This document shows, piece after piece, positions 23,793-35,257 of a DNA stretch of 64,000 nt. Position 1 is the stretch's first letter, and every line of letters begins with the position of its first letter. Origin of the DNA: Lantana camara (lineage: Eukaryota > Streptophyta > Magnoliopsida > Lamiales > Verbenaceae); assembly GCA_037501455.1 (NCBI GenBank), contig CM074856.1, positions 90,160,001 through 90,224,000 of the forward strand. Direction: 5' to 3'. Made by a program: the position numbers and the translations under genes. Below the pieces are notes generated by a model. It was given only the letters and a program-made list of their open reading frames with translations, had not been told where the DNA came from and ran no database searches.

Positions 23793-23892
23793 TTTAATTA
23801 TTTATTTTCGTTCCTTGGTTTAATAGAAAGTGACAAATTCGTCCAATCTCCGTGGATTCGACCCCTTTTTACCACTATTTGCAAGTTTGAAA

Positions 23893-24126
23893 AAAGTTTG
23901 TTTCGAAAAAGTTAATTATGAAGGCATATGTAAGCTATTTTGCAAAGTTTTGATTTGTTCAGGTTATGGAGCGAGTTAAGCCATGAAAGATTGGCATATG
24001 ATATTTATATGTGAATGTGGATCCAATGAGCTATGGGTAAGGAATCCCAGGGACGATTTTGGGCAGTCGGGGTGTCGGCCTGTGTATAGTTTCCATCCAA
24101 GGTATCACATGCGACCTCGGGAGCTA
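23893..24126. other. Unassigned sequence between K and element G
   Basis: No coding domain, primer site or repeat is recognised. A 74-codon open frame beginning at 23983 runs into LTR G and has no family resemblance that I can see. The last five bases before G are agcta, a possible TSD that cannot be checked because the far end of G is outside the window. Confidence 0.4.
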
Positions 24127-25341
24127 CGTAACATCCCGTTCGTCCGGTCGTACAGGTACACAGTTTCGAGAGTGTTAAATGCGCATTTTAATTATTTATT
24201 TATGTAATTATATATTTATTTTAATGTTTAAGTGATAGTCCTGAAATTAATTGAATTATTTGTTAATTATATGATTGAATATTTGAACGTTTTTAACCTT
24301 TTAAACTTGTTTCGATCTGTTTGAGTTCTCACTTGCTTCCAAATTTTGTGAAAATTTAATATGCATGACTTATGTGTGTAATAAATTCGTCTATATGCTC
24401 GTTTTACATTTTCGGACTTGTTTGATATGGTAACGCACCCTATTTTACTTGTTAGGGACTCGAGGGCCTAACTTGTTTTAGCGCGCCTTGTTTTCCGGAA
24501 TTTTTATCTTGAGCTCGGGAATTCAGATTCGAATTCTGGAAGTAGCGCTGGACTCGTAACGAGAATACGGAATTTATGAACCTAGCCCTGTATTTTTCCA
24601 TGCCCGTTCGGACCTCCAAATTTTGCCCAAAACGCAGACTTTGCGCAAATTTATGATATTTTACGGTTTTGGCCATAACTTTCTCGTTTCTTAACCAAAA
24701 GACCCGATTCTTGAACCTACATGACCCTAACTCATAACCCTATCTCCCAACCTTAGCCATTTCGGTCTAGATCCCAAGGAAACCAAGAGAGATGGAGAAA
24801 AAGGGAGAAGAAGGGGAGAAACCCATCACTATTCACCCATGGAGGATTTCAAGCTCGTTCGACCTCCAATCTTCATCAAATCTGAAAGGTAAGCATGATT
24901 TCTTATCCTCCACATCTTGAGACAACTTTTAGTCTATAAATCTTCCATTTTGAGCATTATTTGAGCATGGTATGAATTTATATGTGAATAGTAAGGGTTT
25001 GATGAAGATTTGATGAATTCTTGCTCGTTTTTAGACCATTTCTTAAATATTGAAGTGATATATGATCCTTGTTGCATCCTTAAACTTTTTATAAGCATGA
25101 ATTTGATTTATATGAGGTGTGTGTGGAACCACCATGGCTGCAAATGTGAGTTTTTGGAGTTTTTGGGACTGATCTGCTCTTCCTTCTCTTGCTGCGTGTT
25201 TGAGCTTGTCTTGGGGTGGTATTTGCTGTGTTTTGTACTCCTTTTTGCTGCCTTAGATGTTGCCTTTCATTCCCTGTTGCTGCTGCAAAGAATGGTGAAG
25301 AAACAAGGGTTGCTGCGTCTTTTTCACGATTGCTGCATGCA

Positions 25342-25355
25342 GTCGCGGCCGCGAC
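25342..25355 (+). repeat. 14-bp perfect palindrome in LTR G
   Basis: GTCGCGGCCGCGAC, followed 25 nt later by a partial GTCGCGG. It lies in candidate intron 1, where other LTRs hold hairpin clusters. Confidence 0.85.
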
Positions 25356-25581
25356 CGAAATCAGGTCATTTTTTGTCGCGGTTTGGCATCCTTTCGACCC
25401 GGAACTGCTGTTGTGCTGCTGTGTGTGCTGCCTATTTTCCTTTCTCCTTTATTGTCAATTTAGAGCTTTGTTTCTCATGAATTGCGTGGGTGTGTATGTA
25501 TTGTATATTTATATTGTGTATTGCATGTATGTATATGTGTAATGTATATATATATATTTATATCTAATGCATGCATGTTTT

Positions 25582-25585
<4 letters not shown>

Positions 25586-25630
<45 letters not shown>
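25586..25630 (+). repeat. (TA)n microsatellite
   Basis: About 45 bp of alternating TA inside candidate intron 1 of LTR G. Confidence 0.95.
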
Positions 25631-25638
<8 letters not shown>

Positions 25639-26202
25639 TATATTTGTGTTATGTATTTAGTTTAAGTATTTGATTTACTTTTATATATTAATAACTTTAG
25701 ATACTTCGATCTTGCATGCTTAACTTTCATGCTTCATTTTGTATTTTCTAATTCCTTCTTTTTATTCGTTTATGACTTATATGCTATGTGAATTTGTTAT
25801 ATTACGTGTTAGGTTGTATATTTTAAATTTATGATTTATGAACTCATATGCTCTTATGTGCTACTTCATTTCTTTTTTTTTTTTATGCATTCCTTGCCTC
25901 TTATGAACTTTAAATTTATGAATGCTCGTGGTATGATTTCAATGAATGTGTGCATGTATGAACTTATGAATGCTTAAGATATGTTATAGTATGATACATT
26001 ATGAGCTTATTTGATGTATTATGAGTTTAATTTATAAATTATTTGTGTGATAGTTCGTTATTCGCTTCGATATGCCTAAGTGTGAATTTATTTGAAGTAC
26101 ATTGCATCATTTACATCCATATGCATTTGTTGAGAGTCTAATTGGTTCATTTTGAGTCTAAGTATGTCTTTTGTCGTTTGTTTTGTTTAGTGCTTTGTCC
26201 AG

Positions 26203-26264
26203 CGGGTGTCGAGGAGGCCTCTTCATTGTGCTTTGAGTTTGCTTTGTTCGGTTGGTTCGACAAG
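26203..26264 (+). other. Candidate leader exon 2 in LTR G
   Basis: 62 nt between CTTTGTCCAG and GACAAG|GTGAGG. The downstream donor words are the same as in LTR B (CGACAAGGTGAGG). Prediction only. Confidence 0.45.
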
Positions 26265-27584
26265 GTGAGGTGTCTTTCTTTTAGTTATTATGACCTACAA
26301 CCCTTGATGTGATTTAAGCCCGCATACGACCTATGTATATGTATAAGTACTTAGATATGTGTTTGATACGTATTTTGTAATATTTTGGCCCATTTGTTAT
26401 GGATATTTGAAAACATTTTTATCTATATATAAGAAATATTTTCATTTGTTTGTTTTGAAAAGGGTTGGTGTGAGTATGTTTGAAACCGTGAGTTATGTTT
26501 TGAAAATTAAGTTGAATTTTTGAAAATTAAGAACTTTCGAACGATTTGAACAATATGAAATTAGAATGGGCCCCGGAGACTTGTATAAAGGAGACCCGGG
26601 ATGGTGCGGGTCGTCGGGTATTCCCTAGCACGGTCTCCACAATTAAGGATCAACCCTGAACCCACTAGGAGGCTTGGTAGGGGGAAAGAGACCTCGGTCT
26701 TGAGCGTCATGAAACTCACGACCCATACTGTATGACAAATGGACAGGTAGGCCACCCTCCCATCAACTGGAGAAGAGATATGTGTGTTTGATTTCGAATT
26801 ATGATTTGCTTTTGTTTTAGACCTTTGATTTATGAACGGAGTTAGGTTGGTCTAAAGCTCGTACTCGCCGAGTTGTGTGTTTGATTTTGAACTTAGTTTG
26901 TGAAACGGGAGTGGACTTCATAATTACTAAAATTTGGTTGATTTTGGCTTTCGGCCTTAACCCTTTTCCTTATACTTAGTATCACGTGTTAAATGATTTG
27001 AATTGCAAAAACCACGCCCCGGTTCATGAACCTTTAATTTTGAATATGCTATGCTCTATGTATATGTACGTGTGAGTGTGTTAGCCCCCTCACCAGTCTT
27101 TAGGACTGACCCCTCCTTGTTGTCTTCTTTTCCCCCTTTTGTTTGTTGAGTTTGCAGGTGCAGGTTTGGTTTGTGCTAGGCGGGGGTCCTTTGTTTAGCT
27201 TGTTCGAGGTTGTCGGTCGGGTCATTTGCATCTTTACTTTTAAGTCTTGATATTATGAATAAGATATGTATGAATTTGTATAAGTTAGGATTCTGAATTT
27301 TGAAATTTGATACTCGTATGATTAACTGTCCTTGGATGGACATAATATCTACAAATTGTAATAATTCGAGCATGTATGTTTGTTTGTATTGATCCTGTGG
27401 CTTCAGCATGTGATTTATGATTTTTGTGTGCACTCTGTATTAGGGTCTAGACCGCCTAGCTAGTGTGTGTCTTTTGTTTGTCACCCGTTCGCTATGGCTT
27501 GATACGTTTTCGGAGTTCCCATTTCGTTACACGTGTCGGCCTATAGTACGGGGAGTGTAGTGCTCTGTGCTTCGGGGTGCTACA

Positions 27585-27860
27585 TCTAAAGTGGTATCAG
27601 AGCTCTTGGTTGCAAAACCGGAGCTCTAGCGTTGTATCGGGTTTGTCTAGGTCGTTCGGCTTAGGATTATGTGCTTGTTTGCATTCACTACATCATTTAT
27701 GTGAATTACGTGATAATTATTTGTATTAATTGTGCACATGAATATGCACCAAAACCCTGCATGCATCGATATTTTGGATTTCCAAAATATCAACACAATA
27801 TCTACGAATATCACCGGGAAATGACAAGGAAGACAGGTGTCTTTACTCTACGAGGAGGTT
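27585..27860 (+). other. Element G interior, first segment with primer site
   Basis: TGGTATCAGAGC at 27592-27603 follows the 5' LTR by 7 nt. The rest is a non-coding leader resembling that of the B copies (GGTTGCAAA, GTCTAGGTNGTTCGG). The segment ends at element E. The last five bases (aggtt) are E's target site. Confidence 0.88.
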
Positions 27861-29880
27861 TGTAACGCCCGAGCGTGAGGCGCCACATCCCCCGCATCCA
27901 GAGCCGACCCGTATGTGAAATGGGAAATACACACACGTGCCAAATCACGGCGAACGGGGACACAACACACACGCTAAGCTAGGCGGGAGCTAACCCTTAA
28001 ACCAAACAAGAATCAACCATACTAAAACTGAGAAAACAAAAATGTAAGTGGAAGCAATATCATTAATATTCACATTGAGCACCCAAGCTCCAAAATAATA
28101 TCCCAAATATACATCAAACAAGGGTAACAACGCCATCACGGCACAAAATAACATAATATACGCTCCATACATAATCATAATATAAGATAAAACTGTATAT
28201 GAGTGTAAAGAAAATGCTAGACACCAATGTAAGACCTAGACGACTCGTATTCCCGCCTAGCACCTCCAAACCTACACAAAATAACTGAAAACAAACCGGG
28301 TTCAGTCTAAAAGAGACTGATGGGAACAAAAAAAAGGGGCATAGTATAATATACAACGGAATTTAAACATATACATGCAAGCCCTAATTCCATTCGATGT
28401 TTGATAAGAATTTCCCAAGCGGGCAAATCAAATAAAACATCAATGGAATTACGACTATCATATTCATTCATAAATAATCGTAGGGTTTCATGGCCCGGCG
28501 AGAGGGCGTGCATTATCTCCAACCATCACCTCGTGTAATCATATTCATAATTCATTTATTTTCATGCATAATAATCTTATGTGCACATTCATACGATTCA
28601 TAATCATACATACACACCTTCTTCCTCCGGTGGTGGACGGGGCTTGCAAGACCCGACCACCTAATACATGGTGGCAATGAGGTTCATGAGTCCTCAATGC
28701 CCGATTAGAGTTTTTCGTCAAAACTCCTAACGAGATCCAATTCGTCGTAATATGGTTGGGACTAGTGCATGGGATCACCGTTGGCCCTTGCCTCCCCGAA
28801 TAGCCACAATACACTAAGCTCTGGGCCCGTGTTCATACATGCTCTTACCAATACATAAGGTAGGATTCATAAAGAAAGGGTTTACGTTGAAAATCATAGA
28901 CTCGAGAAAAGACTCTATATACGTATAATATACATTTTGGCTTGAAACTTTGCACATTGGTTGTATATAGGGTCGATTTAACTATTAGAAGAGAAACCCA
29001 CCTTGAAGCAACAAAAGGATAAGAGTAGAGCCTCAAACGACGCCCTCGTCTCCAACTAAACCCGAATCTATGGAAAAAGAGTAGTGTGAGACTCAAAATG
29101 ACCACATACGACGCTCGGCAATGCTATGCACATGATATGACATGCATAAAATGTGAAAATCATGTTATGATGCCATATAGACAAGTAATTCATTCAAAAC
29201 ATTCCATGCTTGAAGGTTACACTTTCAATCGTTCATAACTTTCACAAATCATATTAAAACGAATCATAAACTTGATACATTAATCATAACACGTAATAAT
29301 ACCTGTTAGCAAGGAATAGAAGTCATAAAAGAGGTGGAGGAAGATCAAACACGCGAAGAAAAACAAGAAAAACGGAACCGGAGTAACGAAAAAAAAAACG
29401 CAAGACAGAATCCACCCCCATGGATTTTTCCAATGGGAAAAATCAACCCCCATAGATTCTGGTCCAGAAGCCTACTGACTCAAATCCACCCCGGTGGATT
29501 TTTCCAAAACTCGTGGATTCTTGTCAGTAGCCAAAACAAATAAACACAACAGGGGAAAAACGAAATGGATGCCCCAAGTCACAAAGCCAACACAAAACTC
29601 AACCTAAAAGCACACTAAATCAGGTCAAGAACTCATACATTCAAGCTATAACACATTAGGCAACAATAACTTCAAGAAAAAAAACATCAAGAGATCATCA
29701 TCACATTCATATCTTCAAGCTCCATTAAAGGCAAGTCCAAGAATCTCCAACAACCATGCAAACCAAGTTCATATCCATCTAATTCCATGTCAAAGGGTCA
29801 TATATTACTCATGAAATTCAAAGGAAATTCCAAGGATTCAAGTTGATCAAGAAAAGTGCAATAATTCCACTATTCATCAT
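27861..29880 (-). repeat. Element E 3' LTR, outer part
   Basis: Matches 40893 to about 42912 of the 5' LTR. It includes a hairpin cluster (about 29407-29522), the candidate exon 2 region near 28996-29060 and the acceptor region near 28270. It stops at element H; the last bases atcat are H's target. Confidence 0.95.
29407..29522 (-). repeat. Hairpin cluster in LTR E (left copy)
   Basis: Inverted repeats built on AATCCACCCCCATGGATT, TTTTTCCAATGGGAAAAA and AATCCACCCCGGTGGATTT. The right copy is at about 42441-42553. The words are unlike those in LTRs A/B or D, but the cluster again lies between the first donor and exon 2. Confidence 0.85.
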
Positions 29881-30865
29881 TGTAACAGCCGTACTCAGGG
29901 CTAAGTCGAGAGAGTTAAGTAAAAGGTTACTCAGGAAGCGTTTATAACCTTGATCCCTATAAATTCACTTCATGCATTGCATTTTATGTGACTTAAGTGC
30001 TTTTATGTGCTATAGTTTAATTAAATGTTAGTAGATTTAATTATTTCCTCTATTTAACTCGTACCTCGAAACTCTTTTCATAGAATCCTAGAATTCTAGT
30101 ATTCATTCCCTTCTAGCACCCAAAACCCCTTCATATGCTTCAAAACCCATTCCTACAGTTTTAGGTTGGAAATTACAAAAATACCCCTAAAGACCTAGAA
30201 TTTTCCTACATTCTTCGAAATACTTTTCCTATCCAATATTATAGTCAAAACGATCCTTGAATTATTTTATGAATTTTCATGCATTTACCAAAACTCGATT
30301 CCACCCATAGCATATTTTATAAATATTTTCCTTTTTAAAAATTATCATTTTATTTTAAACAGATTAACTTTTAATCAAGAATTGAAATTATAGTTAAAAC
30401 GATTATTGAATTTTTCTCTAAATTATAATGATTTTTCCAAACTTTAAACTTCGTCATAGCTTCGTCTATATAATTTTCTTATGATTTTCATCATCTTTAA
30501 TATTCATAATTTATAAACGAAAACTCTAAATATTCCACATTTATAACCAAAACGAAGCTTATTTTTCACTCGTTCTTTCATTAATTCACTACTTCAAGTT
30601 TTTATCTCTCGACTCTTGAATAAATTTTATATTATTTTACATTTATTTTTATTCAATATGACATCATTCATGGCAACATGAGCTTCTAGAAGATTTAATT
30701 AAATGAATGTAATTTCTCCACATTACCCATATAATTCCCAAGCATTTGTTTAAAATGTAGTTTAACCACATCTCCTAAATAATTACCAAGCATTTGTATG
30801 AATTAGAAGACATCCAAATCTCCCTTAAACTTTCATAAATTGCTCAAAGACCACTCATGACTACC

Positions 30866-30873
30866 TATAAATA
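30866..30873 (+). promoter_or_regulatory. TATA box of LTR H
   Basis: TATAAATA with a pyrimidine-patch leader downstream, about 100 nt before the candidate first donor. This is the clearest core promoter among these LTRs. Confidence 0.65.
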
Positions 30874-31370
30874 CCCCCCTCAAGCATCATTTATAACTCA
30901 CAAAAACAACGCAAAAATCACTCCCTCTCTCCCTAAACCTCACGGCATTCCCCTCTCTCTCTCAACAAGGTATGTTTTCTTCTATTATTTCATGCTTTAT
31001 ATAATGGTCTTAGTGTAATAATAATAGTAGCATGTCTAGGATTAATTCAATTATGCTTTAGGAATTTATTTTTGAAATATGTGCATAATTGTTAGTTTAA
31101 ATACAATGTGTGTACATTATGGAATTTTATTTAATTAAATGCATGAATTATGATATGATATAATGTGAGTATGTATTTAAATGATTATGGTCTTGTTTGA
31201 TTAAATTCATGCCTAGAGTAATTTATTTAGAATTATTTTTCATAGAGAATTCATATATTTTGCTATATTATGCTTTAATCATATGTTATGAATATGAATG
31301 TGATTGAACATGTTACACACCCTCTTTGAATATTCAAATGAGCTCAAGAACATGCTCTCAATGTTCTTGT

Positions 31371-31394
31371 ATGTGTGTGTGTGTGTGTGTGTGT
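31371..31394 (+). repeat. (GT)n microsatellite in LTR H
   Basis: An uninterrupted run of about twelve GT units within candidate intron 1 of the 5' LTR. It falls in the segment deleted from the 3' LTR. Confidence 0.9.
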
Positions 31395-31897
31395 GCCGTG
31401 ACTAGTGTGTGTGCGTGTGTGTGAATTTGATTTTGTGTTATAAAGTGTTTAATTCATAAGAAATGGAATAGTAAATGTTTTCAATAGTAATTTTGACTTT
31501 TTTGTCAAAATTAATTAAATAATTTCGAAATTATTTTAAAAATAATTATAAAATAGGTTTTGGAATTTTTAAAGAAAGATTTTTCCCAAATTTTCCAAAA
31601 ACAAGTAAACTATATAATATTTTCAAAAGATAACCTACATTGTCAAATTAAACCTTAAATTTCATTTCAAATCTTACAATTGGAATTTTAATATAGTTAA
31701 TAAATATTTGATTAGTTAAAGATCCCATAAACCCTGAATTTATTAATAAAACGGGTGAATTTAGGGTTCACCGGGAAATCTTTAACGTATTACATAATAT
31801 ATACCTTCTATAATTATTTCATTATGATACTGTGTGCAATTAGATTAGTTAGGAACTAAGGACCTAGTTCTAAGTTAGTAGTAGTTATTACTTTCAG

Positions 31898-31954
31898 GCG
31901 ACAATAGGATCGAAGAGTGGAATCCTCACAATTCCACCTAAATCTCGGTACTCG
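31898..31954 (+). other. Candidate leader exon 2 in LTR H
   Basis: 57 nt between ATTACTTTCAG and CTCG|GTGAGG. It contains a self-complementary GTGGAATCC...GGAATTGTGAG-like stretch. Absent from the deleted 3' LTR. Prediction only. Confidence 0.4.
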
Positions 31955-33059
31955 GTGAGGGTTTAAATCTTTTCAATTGAAATCATGATAAAATATTTTA
32001 CTTTATTTCCATGAATTTCCTTTCAAGTTATTATTCCCTTTATAGGAAAATAATTCTTATTAATTATTCAAAAACATATAGTTACCCGAAAGTACTTAGT
32101 ACTTTCTTACCGGTAAATATTCTCATCTTGCAAGTAAAATTATTGTTTTTCCTACGGGCCCGGTGGTCTTGGTAGAAGTAGTAGTCCGGGAGGCACGGGC
32201 CGAGGTCTACTATTATACCAGCCGCGAACTAGATCTTGACGATGGTCTAACCGGAGGTTGGTTATTCCACATCAAGTGACGGGAAAAGGTACGTCCCTCC
32301 CACAATATTGTTCATCGTCACTAGGGCTTGCAACCCTACGTGACACTAAGGGGTGAAGGATGGTATTCTCGTATTTGTTTTATTAGGTACCGACACCTTG
32401 ATCAGTGTCCTTACTGTTTTTCCCGGATTTTAAGGAGTTAAGGTTGGAGAAGCCTAGCTTGCGGGCATCAAAAACATTTCTTCAAAATGGTTCATAAGTT
32501 TTCTAAAGTATAACCTATATTCCCCCTACTCCTACTGTTTCAAACTAATATGAACCAGATATTATTGTCATATAATTATTTGTTACTATATAATATGTTT
32601 TTTTTTAAACCAAGATCTTCTTGGTCAAAAGAAAACCTTACTTATAATCATAAACCTCAAACCCCCGTCACTTAGTCATTTTGACTAACCCTCCTACTCT
32701 TTTAATTCATGATTTCAGGAATCTATGAGTCGACACCTTAGAGGTATCTTGAAGCTTTAAGGTGTCACATGTCAGTTACTTAGAGTGATCACGAGTGTAT
32801 GTATATCTTTTAATAAGCACTCTCCTGTGAAATTAGATCTTTTGCTGTAATTACTTATCCAACTTAATAATATGTGTTTCGTTATATATTGTCCCCTTTT
32901 GATTGCTCATGTTTATTTTTCCGTTGCGTTTAAATTTCATACTCTGGTATTCTATAGTCTTGTCCGTTTGCCGAGGTATTTCTCGAGTGCTAGGTCGCAC
33001 ATCCACTCGGGAAGTACAACGGTGCGGGGTTGTAGTGTTAAGGGGCGCTACAACTAAGG

Positions 33060-33071
33060 TGGTATCAGAGC
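33060..33071 (+). other. Element H primer-binding site
   Basis: TGGTATCAGAGC, 7 nt after the 5' LTR. Same Met-tRNA primer as the other elements. Confidence 0.92.
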
Positions 33072-33174
33072 CAGGTTTAGATAGAGAGAACTTAATTTAA
33101 ACATTAGGTAGAGAAAGTATTTCACTGTAATTTCTTCGCTCTAATAATTTATAAAGTGTTTTCTTATAGTGAAA

Positions 33175-33522
33175 ATGGCTGGCTACGGTGAGCTTCCACA
33201 TTCTGACAGCATAGAGTGGCTTGATTAGTACGAGCCTCCTAGGATCTTAGTTGTTACTCGTAGTGGGGGTCCTAGATACTATCCCTGGCAGAGGATTAGT
33301 TAGCATAGTCAGGATCCGCATCAGGAGGCCTTTTCCGGATATGCTTATCCGAACCGAGCAGTCCATCTATTAGAGAACGAGAGAGATGCCTATTTCTATG
33401 AGTATCAGAGGACTAGTGAGTATCGACTGGAGGCAGAGAGGAACAGAGAGATGGCCAGACAGACAACAGTAGATCGTGGTCATGCTCGTAACCAGTTAGC
33501 CATACGTGGCGTGCTTACCTGA
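33175..33522 (+). pseudogene. Element H internal open frame, unrecognised, two in-frame TAG
   Basis: An ATG at 33175 opens a 116-codon frame that ends in TGA at 33520-33522 and is broken by TAG at codons 18 and 43. Both could be CAG to TAG changes. The product would be rich in Tyr, Arg and Glu, with a start M-A-G-Y-G-E-L and a C-terminal acidic/basic stretch (...E-N-E-R-D-A-Y-F-Y-E-Y-Q-R...) suggesting a helix. It has no zinc knuckle, protease or RT motif. It may be the N-terminal part of a diverged gag, because of its position right after the leader, but I do not recognise the family. An AG lies five bases before the ATG. Confidence 0.5.
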
Positions 33523-33610
33523 ACTTCATAATAAGAAGAATCCGCACGTGGTACTAGAACATTATCCAGAATTGTTCAGGGACAGTAATAGAATCTGAGG
33601 ACAAATTCTT

Positions 33611-33626
33611 TTAAAGGGGCGAAGAT
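33611..33626 (+). other. Element H polypurine tract
   Basis: TTAAAGGGGCGAAGAT before the 3' LTR. It is less pure than in the other elements. Confidence 0.65.
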
Positions 33627-35257
33627 TGTAACAGCCGTACTCAGGACCAAGTCGAGAGAGGTAAGTAAAAGGTTACTCAGGAAGCGTTTATAACCTCGAT
33701 CCCTATTAATTCACTTCATGCATTGCATTTTATGTGACTTGTGTGCTTTTATGTGCTATAGTTTAATTAAATGTTCGTAGATTTAATTATTTCCTCTATT
33801 TAACTCGTACCTCGAAACTCTTTTCATAGAGTCCTAGAATTCTAGTATTCATTCCCTTCTAGCACCCAAAACCCCTTCATATGCTTCAAAACCCATTCCT
33901 ACAGTTTTAGGTTGGAAATTACAAAAATACCCCTAAAGACCTAGAATTTTCTACGTTCTTCGAAATACTTTTCCTATCCAATATTATAGTCAAAACGATC
34001 CTTGAATTATTTTATGAATTTTCATGCATTTACCAAAACTCGATTCCACCCATAGCATATTTTATAAATATTTTCCTTTTTAAAAATTATCATTTTATTT
34101 TAAACAAATTAACTTTTATTCAAGAATCGAAATTATACTTAAAACGATTCTTGAATTTTTCTCTAAATTATAATGATTTTCCCAAACTTTAAACTTCGTC
34201 ATAGCTTCGTCTATATAATTTTCTTATGATTTTCATCATCTTTAATATTCATAATTTATAAACGAAAACTCTAAATATTCCACATTTATAACCAAAACGA
34301 AGCTTATTTTTCACTCGTTCTTTCATTAATTCACTACTTCAAGTTTTTATCTCTCGACTCTTGAATAAATTTTATATTATTTTGCATTTATTTTTATTCA
34401 ATATGACATCATTCATAACAACATGAGCTTCCAGAATATTTAATTAAATGAATGTAATTTCTCCACATTACCTATATAATTACCAAGCATTTGTTTAAAA
34501 TGTAGTTTAACCACATCTCCTAAATAATTACCAAGCATTTGTATGAATTAGAAGACATCCACATCTCCCTTAAACTTTCATAAATTGCTGAAAGACCCCT
34601 CATGACTACCTATAAATAACCCCTCAAGCATCATTTATAACTCACAAAATAACCCCTCGGGCATCAAAATCATTTCTTCAAAACGGTTCATAAGTTTTCT
34701 AAAGTATAACCTATATTCCCCCTACTCCTACTGTTTCAAACTAATATGAACCGAATATTATTGTCATATAATTATTTGTTACTATATAGTATATTTTTTT
34801 TAAACCAAGATCTTCTTGGTCAAAATATTTCAAAAGAAAAACTTACTTATAATCATAAACCTCAAACCCCCGTCACTTAGTCATTTTGACTAACCCTCCT
34901 ACTCTTTTAATTCATGATTTCAGGAATCTATGTGTCGACGCCTTAGAGGTATCTTGAAGCTTGAAGGTGTCACATTTCAGTTACATAGAGTGATCACGAG
35001 TGCATGTACATCTTTTAATAAGCACTCCCCTGTGAAGTTAGATCTTTTGCTGTAATTACTTATCCAACTTAATAATATGTGTTTCGTTATATATTGTCCG
35101 CTTTTGATTGCTCATGTTTTTTTTTCCGTTGCGTTTAAATTTCATACTCTGGTATTGTATAGTCTTATCCGTTCACTAGAGTATTTCTCGAGTGCTAGGT
35201 CGCACATCCACTCCGGAAGTACAACGGTGCGGGGTTGTAGTGTTAAGGGGCGCTACA
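33627..35257 (+). repeat. Element H 3' LTR with 1.5-kb internal deletion
   Basis: 1631 bp. Matches the 5' LTR at both ends but lacks about 1540 bp, corresponding to about 30905-32460 of the 5' copy. The deletion starts just after the TATA box and removes leader exon 1, both candidate introns up to the late part of intron 2, and exon 2. Short repeats of ATAACCCCTC surround the breakpoint. Confidence 0.93.

Larger units (their letters stand above)
22819..23892 (+). repeat. K: probable Tat/Athila-like LTR fragment
   Basis: A TATA box (22927-22935) is followed by a long non-coding A/T-rich stretch ending in CTCCGTGGATTCGACCCC and TTACCACTATTTGCAAG. I recall wording of this kind near the 3' end of LTRs of Tat/Athila Ty3/gypsy elements. 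No second copy, primer site or coding domain is present, so the class is tentative. Element F inserted upstream of the TATA box. Confidence 0.4.
24127..27584 (+). repeat. Element G 5' LTR
   Basis: 3458 bp, the longest LTR here. The terminal dinucleotide is CG rather than TG (CGTAACATCCCG), while the 3' copy at 63481 keeps TG. Contents in order: conserved upstream block (24475-24540), donor GAAAG|GTAAGC (exon end 24888), a perfect GTCGCGGCCGCGAC palindrome (25342-25355), an AT microsatellite, candidate exon 2 (26203-26264), acceptor GTTTGCAG (exon from 27158) and the terminal CCGTTCGCTATGG block. Confidence 0.92.
29881..33052 (+). repeat. Element H 5' LTR
   Basis: 3172 bp. TATAAATA at 30866-30873 is followed by a CT-rich leader (CTCCCTCTCTCCC, CCCCTCTCTCTC) and donor CAACAAG|GTATGT (exon end 30969). 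Then come a (GT)n tract (about 31371-31394), acceptor ACTTTCAG, candidate exon 2 (31898-31954), donor CTCG|GTGAGG, and acceptor GATTTCAG (exon from 32719). No hairpin cluster was recognised. Confidence 0.95.
29881..35257 (+). mobile_element. Element H: non-autonomous LTR retrotransposon
   Basis: 5' LTR 29881-33052, interior 33053-33626 (574 bp), 3' LTR 33627-35257, flanked by atcat (29876-29880 and 35258-35262). Met-tRNA primer site and polypurine tract are intact. The interior has one broken 116-codon frame and no pol. The 3' LTR is 1.5 kb shorter through an internal deletion. The ends (TGTAACAGCCG...GGGGCGCTACA) differ from the other families. Confidence 0.95.

Noticed and set aside
25010..25480. 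156-codon Cys/Leu/Phe-rich open frame as a host membrane or secreted protein gene
   Set aside because: It lies wholly inside LTR G, in T-rich candidate intron sequence that naturally encodes Phe/Leu/Cys. No initiation context or homologous frame is seen in other LTRs.
25586..25630. AT tract as a replication origin or scaffold attachment site
   Set aside because: A simple dinucleotide microsatellite inside an LTR; nothing else supports such a role.
27592..27603. tRNA gene suggested by tRNA-complementary bases at each primer site
   Set aside because: Only 12 bases complementary to the tRNA 3' end are present, directly inside each 5' LTR. This is the primer-binding site, not a tRNA gene.
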